Source: a virus. From it: 28,006 nt of DNA. The notes under the pieces are model-generated. The model did no database searches. It worked only from the letters and a program-made list of their open reading frames with translations, and had not been told where the DNA came from. Both the position numbers and the translations under genes were made by a program. Each line of letters opens with the position of its first letter. The stretch's first letter is position 1. The stretch lies in the IMG/VR virus record IMGVR_UViG_3300010151_000106, positions 1 through 28,006 of that record. The stretch is one strand, 5' to 3'. Positions 8,489 to 15,580 of this stretch are shown one piece after another.

Positions 8489-8727
8489 TGATGCAATTCA
8501 TAGCTATCATTAAAGACATTCTAGCAATTGGGAGACTTATTGAGTCTCTCGTTGCTATGTACGAAGCCTCTAAACTTAGAAAAGTTGAGAAGCATATTAA
8601 AGAAAAAGAAACGGCCAAGAGAGCTTTGAGTAAGAAGATTGAAGCCGAGGCAAAAAAGGAGAGTCCAGATGAAGAAGCTATCAAAGATTTACATCGTAGG
8701 ATTACTCGCATTTCTGGTAAGCTGTAA
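8488..8727 (+). CDS. Small coiled-coil protein, possible inner-membrane spanin
   Basis: 79 residues, starting in the ATG that overlaps the previous stop by one base. Residues 2-24 are hydrophobic but broken by Lys and Arg, so this is an amphipathic or weak membrane helix. Residues about 28-79 are a highly charged Lys/Glu coiled coil. The lipoprotein gene at 8669 begins inside this gene in another frame. That nested arrangement is typical of Rz/Rz1 spanin pairs, where the first protein has an N-terminal membrane helix and a periplasmic coiled coil. The weak membrane helix keeps the call tentative. Confidence 0.5.
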   Translation: MMQFIAIIKDILAIGRLIESLVAMYEASKLRKVEKHIKEKETAKRALSKKIEAEAKKESPDEEAIKDLHRRITRISGKL

Positions 8728-8989
8728 GCCAGAATATAAAATACCTAATGTCACTTCATGTGCATTACTCAGTGAAACAGTTTTCTGTGTAGATACCGAA
8801 ACACTAGAAGAATTTGAATTACCAATTAAAGAGGCAGTAGGCTTTGCTTGCTACCCTCAAGAAGATAACCTAAAACTTGAAGAGTTTGGGCACCAACTAA
8901 TACTGGATAATATTAGATTCTCTACTTGTAAATCTAAGAAGTGCATTAGAGCTTTAGTTAGAGAGATAAATGCAAGGGACGCTAAATAA
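8669..8989 (+). CDS. Lipoprotein candidate (possible outer-membrane spanin)
   Basis: 106 residues from the ATG at 8669, preceded by AGGAGA inside the upstream gene. Residues 1-20 form a lipoprotein signal: Met-Lys-Lys-Leu, a hydrophobic core (I-Y-I-V-G-L-L-A-F-L-V), then S-C, so Cys at about 21 would be lipidated. The mature part has several Cys (F-A-C-Y, S-T-C-K, K-K-C) that could form disulfides. The gene starts about 59 bases inside the coiled-coil gene in another frame, as Rz1 does in Rz, but it is longer than a usual Rz1. A superinfection-exclusion or other periplasmic lipoprotein is an alternative. A TTG start 30 bases earlier would spoil the signal peptide. Confidence 0.6.
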   Translation: MKKLSKIYIVGLLAFLVSCKPEYKIPNVTSCALLSETVFCVDTETLEEFELPIKEAVGFACYPQEDNLKLEEFGHQLILDNIRFSTCKSKKCIRALVREINARDAK

Positions 8990-9366
8990 TGGAAACACTA
9001 TCATACGGATATAATAAGCCACAAAATGGTGACAAAGGGCAAGACCTCTTTGATAAGTTATCTGAAAATGTACAACTGGCTAATGATCACAACCATAATG
9101 GTGTAAATTCAGCACCTATTAATACAAGTGCAATTGCTAAGATTACTCAAGATATCTTAGCTGCTTCATGGGCAACTCCTGTGGAGGGTCTCTACAGTCA
9201 ATTAGTTTCAATGGCAGGTGGTCTACAGTTCGACACATCTACTATTACGATGAGGGAGACATCGACAGGGAAGTTGATGTCTCTTCCATATGAAAAGGTA
9301 TCACCTACTTCTTTCAGGGTTTATTGTAATAATCCTACAAAGAACGTAACCGTAATTTATGCATAG
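8989..9366 (+). CDS. Small tail appendage protein
   Basis: 125 residues, overlapping the previous stop by one base. The N-terminus has G-D-K-G-Q-D-L-F-D-K-L-S-E-N, then D-H-N-H-N-G-V-N-S with A-P-I. This combination (G-D-K-G ... L-x-x-N ... H-x-H-N-G) is a recurrent N-terminal motif of phage tail fibre and collar proteins. The C-terminal 45 residues form a beta-rich domain ending V-T-V-I-Y-A, similar in style to the C-terminal domains of the genes at 11612 and 12311. It probably trimerises or attaches to the tail nozzle encoded just downstream. Confidence 0.55.
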   Translation: METLSYGYNKPQNGDKGQDLFDKLSENVQLANDHNHNGVNSAPINTSAIAKITQDILAASWATPVEGLYSQLVSMAGGLQFDTSTITMRETSTGKLMSLPYEKVSPTSFRVYCNNPTKNVTVIYA

Positions 9367-9374
9367 GAGAGGAT

Positions 9375-11612
9375 ATGTTACAGACTTCACCTATTCAGTT
9401 TCAAGATTTTTCTGGTGGTATATCAGATAACTTCATTGATGCTCCAATAAATAAGTATAAAACAGCAGATAATTTCTTAATTACTGAGAATAGAAAATTA
9501 TATACAAGATCAGGTCTAGGCCTTTTTAATATCGATTACGCTCAATTACCAGTAGGTAATCAGAGAGTGGGTAATCTTTTAGATATGGATGATGTTCTTC
9601 TGGCCCAATCAGGTAAGAAACTTTACTTTGATGAAGGGTCTTCATGGGGTCTAGTTGGTGATGTTTTAAAAGATATCACGATTAATAATTACATCTCCCA
9701 CACGAACTATAATAAACAACTGTATGTGGCATCAGATAACTATTCTCCAATGAGTAAAGTTTATATTGATGATGTTGGCGACTATCAGGTTAGAACAGCA
9801 GGAATGCCACCTCTAGCGACTACTCCAACTCTTTCAGGAAATGCAGGAGCAGGAAGTTTTATATATGCATTTCATTACTTCTACGAATATGAAGTAGGTA
9901 CAGTAACTCATATTGATGCAGGGCCAGTAGTCCAAGCCAATATACTTTTAGTTGATGAGCCATCAGTTAGTAATATTACTGTTAACTCAATACCAGTTTT
10001 CTCAAACGATGCAGACGAGCAGTACGATACTGCTAATATGTTCGTAAAAATTTATAGGACAGATACTGATGGGGAAGTTTTATATCTACTGGATACTGTC
10101 ACAAATGGTACGACTTCTTATGTTGATTCTACTTCTGACGCAAATCTCTTAGCTTCAGGGCAGACTATCTATACTACTGGAGGGGTTTTAAATAATGATA
10201 CTCCACCAAAGGCTAAGTCAATTCATATTGTGAATGGTGTAATGTGGTATGGTAATCTTCAAATAGGTACGGCAAAGCTCGAGAACAGACTGATCCAATC
10301 AGTAGTTAATGATCCTGACTCAGCTCCTGCTTCAAACTACATTGATCTGGACGATGAGATTGTTGGGATCTCTTCTTACATGGATAGGGCCTTAATCTTC
10401 TGTAGACATAGTGTTTATAGAATCGATGGGAACTATGATGAGTTTGGTTCTGGTGATCCACTAATTCAAAAAATTGCAGATACTATTGGGTGTGTTTCAG
10501 CAAACAGTATAATTCAAACACCTCAAGGGATCTTCTTCTCTTCAAATACAGGGTTTGCATTTACTGATGGCTTCAAGTGCTTCAATGTCTCAAATGATTT
10601 TAATGATAAGTACAGCACTCTAGTTGAGATTGAAAGTCAACGTAATCATATTTGTGGGGCCTTTGATAAGGTGAGCAATAGAGTATTTTTCTCAGTTCAA
10701 GAAAAAGACAGCAAAAACGGTGAGAATGACCGTATGTACGTCTGCGACCTTCGATGGGGTATCTCTGAGAATATGTCTTTTACTACTTTCAGTGGTACAG
10801 AACTAAACCCAACTGCTTTAATTTTCCACAATGGTGAGTTAATCCAAGGTGATTATAGAGGGTATGTCCTAGCTTACAGAGAGGAATACCTATCTGATGT
10901 AAGAATAGATACGACTCTCCCTGTGACTTCATGGGGAAATAATGCGATAAGGTATGACTATGAGTCTGCAGCCATTAAGCCATTTCAGGACACTAGATAT
11001 TTCATGTCGAAAGTTCTTTTCTCAGCAAAGAACACATCAAACCTTTCAGTTCAGATCACTTCTAATACAGATATTGGTAACAGAATTAGAGAGATTAAAC
11101 CAATTCGTTGGAGAGGTAATTTAGTATGGGGTGATCCTTTATTTTCTTGGGGCCAAGATGTATTTCAATGGGGTGTGCAAGGTTTTGTTGAGCATCAGAG
11201 ATACTTTCATGGTGATGATTTACGAGGTACTTACAAACAAGTCCAACTTACAAATGCCGAAGTTCTTATTTTGGATGACGATGCTCTATCTACAGCTACT
11301 GTGGATCCAAGTGCTAAAACTGTCCTATTAGACGACCTTCAATATTCTTGGTTGGATGATATGCTCGGATACACAATATCTTTTGAGCATGATGGTTATG
11401 TTTCTGAATACGAAATCCTCTCTTACTCACAATCTACTTTAGTAGTATTAGATACCGCAGGGACTCTACCTACAGGGTCTGGAATAAAGTGGACAGTAAA
11501 TGGGATTCCAAAAAATGAGATCCTTTCACTACTAAATATCACATTACTAGTAGCACCTTTAGGGAATACTCAAGACAGATTCACACCATCACAATTGGGA
11601 GGGAGTAACTAA
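9375..11612 (+). CDS. Tail nozzle/tubular-like protein
   Basis: 745 residues, SD AGGAGAGG. The N-terminus has F-Q-D-F-S-G-G-I-S-D-N followed by K-Y-K-T-A-D-N-F-L and R-K-L-Y-T-R-S-G-L. This layout (G-G-I-S, then an A-x-N-x-L-x-T-E-N-R-x-L-x-x-R-x-G pattern) opens T7 gp12-type nozzles and related propeller tail proteins. The body is beta-rich with many repeated strand motifs such as G-V-M-W-Y-G-N-L and G-I-F-F-S-S-N-T-G, consistent with a beta-propeller. Its length is close to the roughly 800 residues of podoviral nozzles. Position between fibre genes and the adaptor supports a short-tail nozzle. Exact family assignment was not tested. Confidence 0.5.
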   Translation: MLQTSPIQFQDFSGGISDNFIDAPINKYKTADNFLITENRKLYTRSGLGLFNIDYAQLPVGNQRVGNLLDMDDVLLAQSGKKLYFDEGSSWGLVGDVLKDITINNYISHTNYNKQLYVASDNYSPMSKVYIDDVGDYQVRTAGMPPLATTPTLSGNAGAGSFIYAFHYFYEYEVGTVTHIDAGPVVQANILLVDEPSVSNITVNSIPVFSNDADEQYDTANMFVKIYRTDTDGEVLYLLDTVTNGTTSYVDSTSDANLLASGQTIYTTGGVLNNDTPPKAKSIHIVNGVMWYGNLQIGTAKLENRLIQSVVNDPDSAPASNYIDLDDEIVGISSYMDRALIFCRHSVYRIDGNYDEFGSGDPLIQKIADTIGCVSANSIIQTPQGIFFSSNTGFAFTDGFKCFNVSNDFNDKYSTLVEIESQRNHICGAFDKVSNRVFFSVQEKDSKNGENDRMYVCDLRWGISENMSFTTFSGTELNPTALIFHNGELIQGDYRGYVLAYREEYLSDVRIDTTLPVTSWGNNAIRYDYESAAIKPFQDTRYFMSKVLFSAKNTSNLSVQITSNTDIGNRIREIKPIRWRGNLVWGDPLFSWGQDVFQWGVQGFVEHQRYFHGDDLRGTYKQVQLTNAEVLILDDDALSTATVDPSAKTVLLDDLQYSWLDDMLGYTISFEHDGYVSEYEILSYSQSTLVVLDTAGTLPTGSGIKWTVNGIPKNEILSLLNITLLVAPLGNTQDRFTPSQLGGSN

Positions 11613-12295
11613 TGAAGTTATTCCTTAAGGAAGTACCCAATAGGTATGTCCAAGAGAATTTTAAGAAACTTCAAAAGGTTATTAATGCCCTTGAAGGAGG
11701 CAGTGGTGGTAATACAAAGATTATCAACAATAACACTGTCCAAAAAATACCACTCGATGGTTCCGAGCCAATCAGTGGTACCTTACTGCCAGATACAGCA
11801 TCTACTCACGAAATAGGGTCAGATACTTTACCTCTAAAAAGTGTTTACTCTGATGAGGTTTATGTTGGTGGTAACTCTCTTTACGTTGATGGAAAAAAAG
11901 CCATTAGTGTAGATGGGGGAACTGGTAGATTAACTTACTCCAATGATACGAATGAAGATTTGGAAGTTAAGTCTAAAGGTACAGGAAAGCTTTACATCGA
12001 TTCTGAAGGTGATATAGTTATAACTAGTCTAGGTACAGTTACTATAAATGGTAATGCCGTGGCTAACTATAATTTCAACAGAGACCTATTTGATATACCT
12101 ACTCAAATAGTAAACGGAATCCAAATTGTCCTAACTCACATACCAATCACTAATACTGAGAGGGTAATCCTAAACGGCTTAGAGCTTACGGATGGTGCGA
12201 GTTATGATTATACAAGAGTAAACAATGTAATTACTTTTAATTCTGGGGTTCTTACTTCAGATGGATTAATAAAAGTAGATTATGCCTACAACTAA
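11612..12295 (+). CDS. Modular tail appendage protein
   Basis: 227 residues; start overlaps the nozzle-like stop by one base. The N-terminal 35 residues form a helix (V-Q-E-N-F-K-K-L-Q-K-V-I-N-A-L-E), then a G-G-S-G-G linker. At about 63-98 a H-E-I-G-S-D-T-L-P-L-K-S-V-Y-S-D-E-V-Y-V module echoes the D-L-G ... F-K-D-L modules of the fibre at 2576. The C-terminal 70 residues form a beta domain with E-R-V-I-L-N-G-L-E-L, D-Y-T and G-L-I-K-V-D-Y-A. The same domain ends the next gene. It is probably a fibre adaptor or tail-associated trimer. Confidence 0.6.
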   Translation: MKLFLKEVPNRYVQENFKKLQKVINALEGGSGGNTKIINNNTVQKIPLDGSEPISGTLLPDTASTHEIGSDTLPLKSVYSDEVYVGGNSLYVDGKKAISVDGGTGRLTYSNDTNEDLEVKSKGTGKLYIDSEGDIVITSLGTVTINGNAVANYNFNRDLFDIPTQIVNGIQIVLTHIPITNTERVILNGLELTDGASYDYTRVNNVITFNSGVLTSDGLIKVDYAYN

Positions 12296-12310
12296 TTCAT
12301 AGGAGGAATT

Positions 12311-13075
12311 ATGGCAAGAACACAACTTCGTGGTGGCGATCAGTTACTCAATTTTACGGTACTAAAAGAAGATCTAGTATTAGATTTCCTTGGAGCTGTA
12401 AATTGGGACATGACTAACGGTGCTGCTAACGCAACATTAACAGGATTAGCCGATGGTGTAAATCCAACAGATGCCGCTACTAAAGGTCAACTAGACGTAG
12501 CAATCAGTGGCATCCAAGGTATGAACTACAAAGGTGTATTTGATGCAACTATTCCAGATCCTGATCTAGATGCTATCGAAAACAAGAAAGGTGACTTCTA
12601 CAAGGTATCTGTAGCAGGAACTTACTTAGGAATTGAACTAGCTGTTGGGGATATGATTATCCTTAACAAAGACGTTCCTGCAGCTACTACAATCACTGGT
12701 GCTGATTTAGACAAAATCGATAACACTGAGTCTGCTGACATCATCCGTATTTCGGATATCGTTGACAACTTAACTACTCAATCTGCGGTTTTACCTTTAT
12801 CTGCAAACCAAGGTTATGTATTAGACCAAGCTCTTACACTATTAGAAGCTAAGGTAAAACTTAGAACTTATGGTGAGAACTTAACTGTTACTCATAATTC
12901 TCCAAACCTTCCTGCTTTAGCAAATGCTCCAGTAGCAGGAACAGAAAGAGTTTTCCTAAATGGTATGAGAGTTGAGCGTGGTTCTGGTAATGATTACACT
13001 ATTTCAGGTGCAGTCATCACTATGGAATATAACCTTAAAACTAACGATAAGGTTTTAGTAGATTACGAAAGATAA
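12311..13075 (+). CDS. Tail fibre-like protein, probably abundant
   Basis: 254 residues; very strong SD AGGAGG. The N-terminus M-A-R-T-Q-L-R-G-G-D-Q is shared in part with the next gene (M-A-R-T-Q-A-S-G-A-E). Inside are D-G-V-N-P-T-D-A-A-T-K-G-Q-L-D and L-S-A-N-Q-G-Y-V-L-D-Q-A, both recurrent fibre or collar motifs. The last 60 residues repeat the beta domain of the upstream gene: E-R-V-F-L-N-G-M-R-V, N-D-Y-T, and D-K-V-L-V-D-Y-E. Like the capsid gene, it uses many C-ending codons and is followed at once by a strong terminator, which suggests high copy number. A fibre or major tail appendage is the likely role. Confidence 0.6.
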   Translation: MARTQLRGGDQLLNFTVLKEDLVLDFLGAVNWDMTNGAANATLTGLADGVNPTDAATKGQLDVAISGIQGMNYKGVFDATIPDPDLDAIENKKGDFYKVSVAGTYLGIELAVGDMIILNKDVPAATTITGADLDKIDNTESADIIRISDIVDNLTTQSAVLPLSANQGYVLDQALTLLEAKVKLRTYGENLTVTHNSPNLPALANAPVAGTERVFLNGMRVERGSGNDYTISGAVITMEYNLKTNDKVLVDYER

Positions 13076-13080
13076 TTTCA

Positions 13081-13104
13081 TAGGGGCTTAGGCCCCTATT
13101 TTTT
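13081..13104 (+). terminator. Rho-independent terminator
   Basis: Perfect 7-base stem TAGGGGC (13081-13087) with GCCCCTA (13092-13098), loop TTAG, then six T. It shares the 13 bases GGGGCTTAGGCCC with the terminator after the capsid gene. The SD GAGGTG of the next gene starts directly after the T-run, so some readthrough is expected. Confidence 0.9.
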
Positions 13105-13115
13105 GAGGTGCTATC

Positions 13116-13340
13116 ATGGCAAGAACACAAGCTTCAGGAGCTGAAATTTTAGATGGGAGTGTGGCAGTCGTTGATCTGGCTGATGACATAGTTCCTTATG
13201 TGAGACAAAGATCAAAACCTTCAGATAGAATACTGACAGGTGAACACATAAATATTATGCAAAATAGGCAACATATTGTTGTGACAGAAATATTAGTCGA
13301 GGGTGAGATAACTCTTGATGGAACTTTGGGGATTTTATAA
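13116..13340 (+). CDS. Small tail appendage protein
   Basis: 74 residues; SD GAGG. The N-terminus M-A-R-T-Q-A-S-G-A-E-I-L-D-G-S-V-A-V-V-D-L-A-D-D-I has the I-L-D-G-S-V ... D-L pattern frequent at the start of fibre subunits, and resembles the N-terminus of the preceding gene. The rest is a short beta domain (I-V-V-T-E-I-L-V-E-G-E-I-T-L-D-G). It overlaps the next start by one base. It might be an attachment subunit that pairs with the following protein. Confidence 0.55.
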   Translation: MARTQASGAEILDGSVAVVDLADDIVPYVRQRSKPSDRILTGEHINIMQNRQHIVVTEILVEGEITLDGTLGIL

Positions 13341-13876
13341 TGGGTAAATTAACAGTAAGTGAACTGGGTGTAAAACCACTAGCTCCAAGTTCAGGAAATA
13401 GAAGCCTCTATCCAAAGGCTGATGGGTGGTATGACCTAGATGATCAAGGTATTGAAAGTAGCGTATCCATGAATAATGTTTACGGATCTGAGTATCTTGG
13501 GGAGAGTTCAGTAGGTGGAGATACTAATACTTTAAATACTTTTAAAACGTATTTAGGTCTAGCGTATCCTGCAGGATTGGCAACAATAGGTCATAAATAC
13601 GAGATTGAATTTACAGCTCTAACTAGATGTTCAGTGGTTAGTAGAAACCATATTTGTAGGATTGCTCTGGATGGGAATACTCTAGAGACAGAAATAGCAA
13701 TAGAGCATAAAGATTCGGGTGGTGATATTAGAGTACCTGTTGGATACAAGTACATTATCGATGGCTCCCAACTAATACCAACTGGGGGGTTTATAGATTT
13801 CGATTTCCGATCTCAAAAGTCTGGAGATACTTCTTATGTTTACTCCTGTACACTAACTTTTAAGAGGGTAAAATAA
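13340..13876 (+). CDS. Tail fibre-like protein
   Basis: 178 residues. The N-terminal 42 residues hold P-L-A-P-S-S-G-N-R-S-L-Y-P-K-A-D-G-W-Y-D-L, then Q-G-I-E-S-S-V. This is the module seen at about 268-295 of the fibre at 2576 (P-A-N-A ... D-R-L-Y-F-K ... G-I-E-K-L-V). The remaining 130 residues are a beta sandwich-like domain without known motif. It is coupled to both neighbours by one-base overlaps. It may be a receptor-binding tip; the C-terminal domain is not recognised. Confidence 0.55.
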   Translation: MGKLTVSELGVKPLAPSSGNRSLYPKADGWYDLDDQGIESSVSMNNVYGSEYLGESSVGGDTNTLNTFKTYLGLAYPAGLATIGHKYEIEFTALTRCSVVSRNHICRIALDGNTLETEIAIEHKDSGGDIRVPVGYKYIIDGSQLIPTGGFIDFDFRSQKSGDTSYVYSCTLTFKRVK

Positions 13877-14391
13877 TGGAAAAGTATTTTTATACAAAAG
13901 AAGGTATCGATAGTGAAGTACTAAACGAAGCTATCAGACTGAGAACCTCTCTGAGAGTAGAGTTTATCGGTGGTCTCACCTCTGATAAGAGAGATGCTAA
14001 TGGTGCCATTAAGGATGATAATATCGAGCTTCATTTTACTAGGGCTTTGATTAGTTCTGAGCAGGATGAAATCACTTCTTTAGTTAATATGATTGGGCCA
14101 TCGTATGATTTAATGATCAGAAAAAATTTAGAGAAAAATACAATGGCTTGGGCCATTAAATCAGGCCAAGAGATTATTGCCCAATTGGGTGCCAATAATC
14201 TCTACAGAGGTAAAGATGCTAGTCAGATTAAAGCTCTGGCAATAGACTATCCTGACTTAGTACACTCGCTTATTACTGGATCGCTACAAACAACTTATGG
14301 GATATTCTCTGTCATGGCACCTAGTGCCAATATCTCCCAAGAAGAAATCGATGAGTTCAAATTAAGACTTGAAATCATCTTAGGACTATAA
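13876..14391 (+). CDS. Unknown protein of the tail block
   Basis: 171 residues, overlapping both neighbours by one base. Mixed alpha/beta with a helical C-terminal half, no signal peptide or membrane helix. I do not recognise it. It contains N-I-E-L-H-F-T-R-A-L and a later G-A-N-N-L-Y-R-G-K-D-A segment. An internal perfect hairpin lies at 14169-14203. Between a fibre-like gene and a peptidase-like gene it may be a tail assembly factor or a fibre chaperone, but nothing in the protein shows this. Confidence 0.7.
   Translation: MEKYFYTKEGIDSEVLNEAIRLRTSLRVEFIGGLTSDKRDANGAIKDDNIELHFTRALISSEQDEITSLVNMIGPSYDLMIRKNLEKNTMAWAIKSGQEIIAQLGANNLYRGKDASQIKALAIDYPDLVHSLITGSLQTTYGIFSVMAPSANISQEEIDEFKLRLEIILGL
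14169..14203 (+). other. Intragenic hairpin with nested palindrome
   Basis: AGAGATTATTG (14169-14179) and CAATAATCTCT (14193-14203) are exact reverse complements. The 13-base loop contains the palindrome CCCAATTGGG (14180-14189). It lies within coding sequence. It could affect RNA stability or translation, or may simply be tolerated by the codons. Confidence 0.4.
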
Positions 14392-14858
14392 TGGAACTAG
14401 AAATAATACAGTGTACTCCTCGGGGATTTAAACCATTGGCTTGGTTGATCAGGCTTATCCAAGGAACTAACTATTCTCACTACGTCTTTAAGTTTACTTC
14501 AGTTTGTGGAGTGAGATTGGTTATTGATGCTACATCTAAAAATATAGCCTTTAGAAACGCAAACTTTTTTGAAAAGAATTACGTTACAAAAAAAACCTAC
14601 CCTATACATATGGACTTTTCTCTTAACACAGTGCAGAAATGGTTTGAGCTATATTCAGGGACTCCTTATGCATATATGTCCCTTTTTGGTATAATTTTAG
14701 ATATTAGGGGTGTAGGGAAAGGCGATAAAGCCATGACTTGCAACGAGTTAGTTTTACGTTTCCTTAATAGATTCTTTAGTGCTAACATTAGAGATATTGA
14801 CCTTCAAGATCTCAAGCAAACCGAGCTTCACCTAGAAAACATTATTAAGGGACTTTAG
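14391..14858 (+). CDS. Permuted papain-like (NlpC/P60, YiiX-type) hydrolase
   Basis: 155 residues. His30 lies in Y-S-H-Y-V-F and Cys117 in M-T-C-N-E-L-V. The order His before Cys, with Cys in a C-(N/S)-E-L-V motif, matches permuted NlpC/P60 papain-like enzymes such as YiiX and LRAT-type proteins. The motif T-P-Y-A-Y, about 25 residues before the Cys, also fits. Family members hydrolyse peptide, thioester or acyl bonds; the substrate here is unknown. A phage role could be cell-wall peptide cleavage during entry or processing of a virion protein. It overlaps the previous stop by one base and is one base ahead of the adaptor gene. Confidence 0.6.
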   Translation: MELEIIQCTPRGFKPLAWLIRLIQGTNYSHYVFKFTSVCGVRLVIDATSKNIAFRNANFFEKNYVTKKTYPIHMDFSLNTVQKWFELYSGTPYAYMSLFGIILDIRGVGKGDKAMTCNELVLRFLNRFFSANIRDIDLQDLKQTELHLENIIKGL

Positions 14859-15572
14859 ATGAAATATTGGACGTATTTAGAAATTCGAACAAAAGTACGA
14901 AAAGACCTCGGAATTGAGCAAGAGGATTTTATTACTGCTGATGAACTTAAGGGCTATTGTAATATGGCCATTGATGATGCAGAAAGTGAAATCCATTCTA
15001 TCTATGAGGATTATTTTCTTACGGATACTCCTATGGCTACAGTGGCTGATCAAGCCTCTTATGAGATGCCTGATGATATTTACGCAAATAAGATTAGAGC
15101 GTTAATTTATACTTTAGGGTCGGAAGTTTATCCGATAACTAGATTCGCTAATATGGCCAATCTATTTGAAGCAATTGAAGCAGATAAACTAAGTACATCT
15201 TCAGTATATAGATATCACCTTACAAATAGATCAGCAGTATCTGGGGTAAAAATTCAACTTACTCCAGTTCCAAGAATAAGCGCAGCTAATATGATTCTAT
15301 ATTACATTAGGAACGCTAATAGAATGGAAGATGATACTTCTCTTTGTGATATCCCTGAATTTGTGGATTATGTAATACAGTTCATGAAAGTACGTTGCTA
15401 TGAGAAAGAAGGACATCCTACTTTATCAACTGCAATAGGTATGCTTGAATATAAAAAGAAAAATATGATAAACACCTTATCAAACATGGTACCCGATGAT
15501 GATAATATCTTGGATCAAGATACTTCATTCTACTGGGATATGGGTGGTAACTTAGAAGTTAATCAGTATTAG
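14859..15572 (+). CDS. Head-tail adaptor candidate
   Basis: 237 residues. The N-terminus (Y-W-T-Y-L-E-I-R-T-K-V ... D-F-I-T-A-D-E-L-K-G-Y-C-N-M-A-I-D-D-A-E-S-E-I) is a helical bundle with the T-x-x-E-L-x-x-x-x-N-x-A-x-x-x-x-x-x-x-I pattern of portal-bound adaptors. It is followed by T-P-M-A-T-V-A-D-Q-A-S-Y-E-M-P-D-D-I, a beta hairpin also typical of these proteins. Later comes a second helix pair. Adaptors join the portal to the nozzle, and the gene lies between nozzle-like and ejection-like genes. The final 25 residues are acidic and flexible. The fold is inferred from the pattern. Confidence 0.55.
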   Translation: MKYWTYLEIRTKVRKDLGIEQEDFITADELKGYCNMAIDDAESEIHSIYEDYFLTDTPMATVADQASYEMPDDIYANKIRALIYTLGSEVYPITRFANMANLFEAIEADKLSTSSVYRYHLTNRSAVSGVKIQLTPVPRISAANMILYYIRNANRMEDDTSLCDIPEFVDYVIQFMKVRCYEKEGHPTLSTAIGMLEYKKKNMINTLSNMVPDDDNILDQDTSFYWDMGGNLEVNQY

Positions 15573-15580
15573 GAGTAGAT

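Noticed and set aside
14312-14335. Small inverted repeat TGGCAC/GTGCCA with AT-rich outer arms
   Set aside because: Short, imperfectly extended and inside coding sequence; likely chance.
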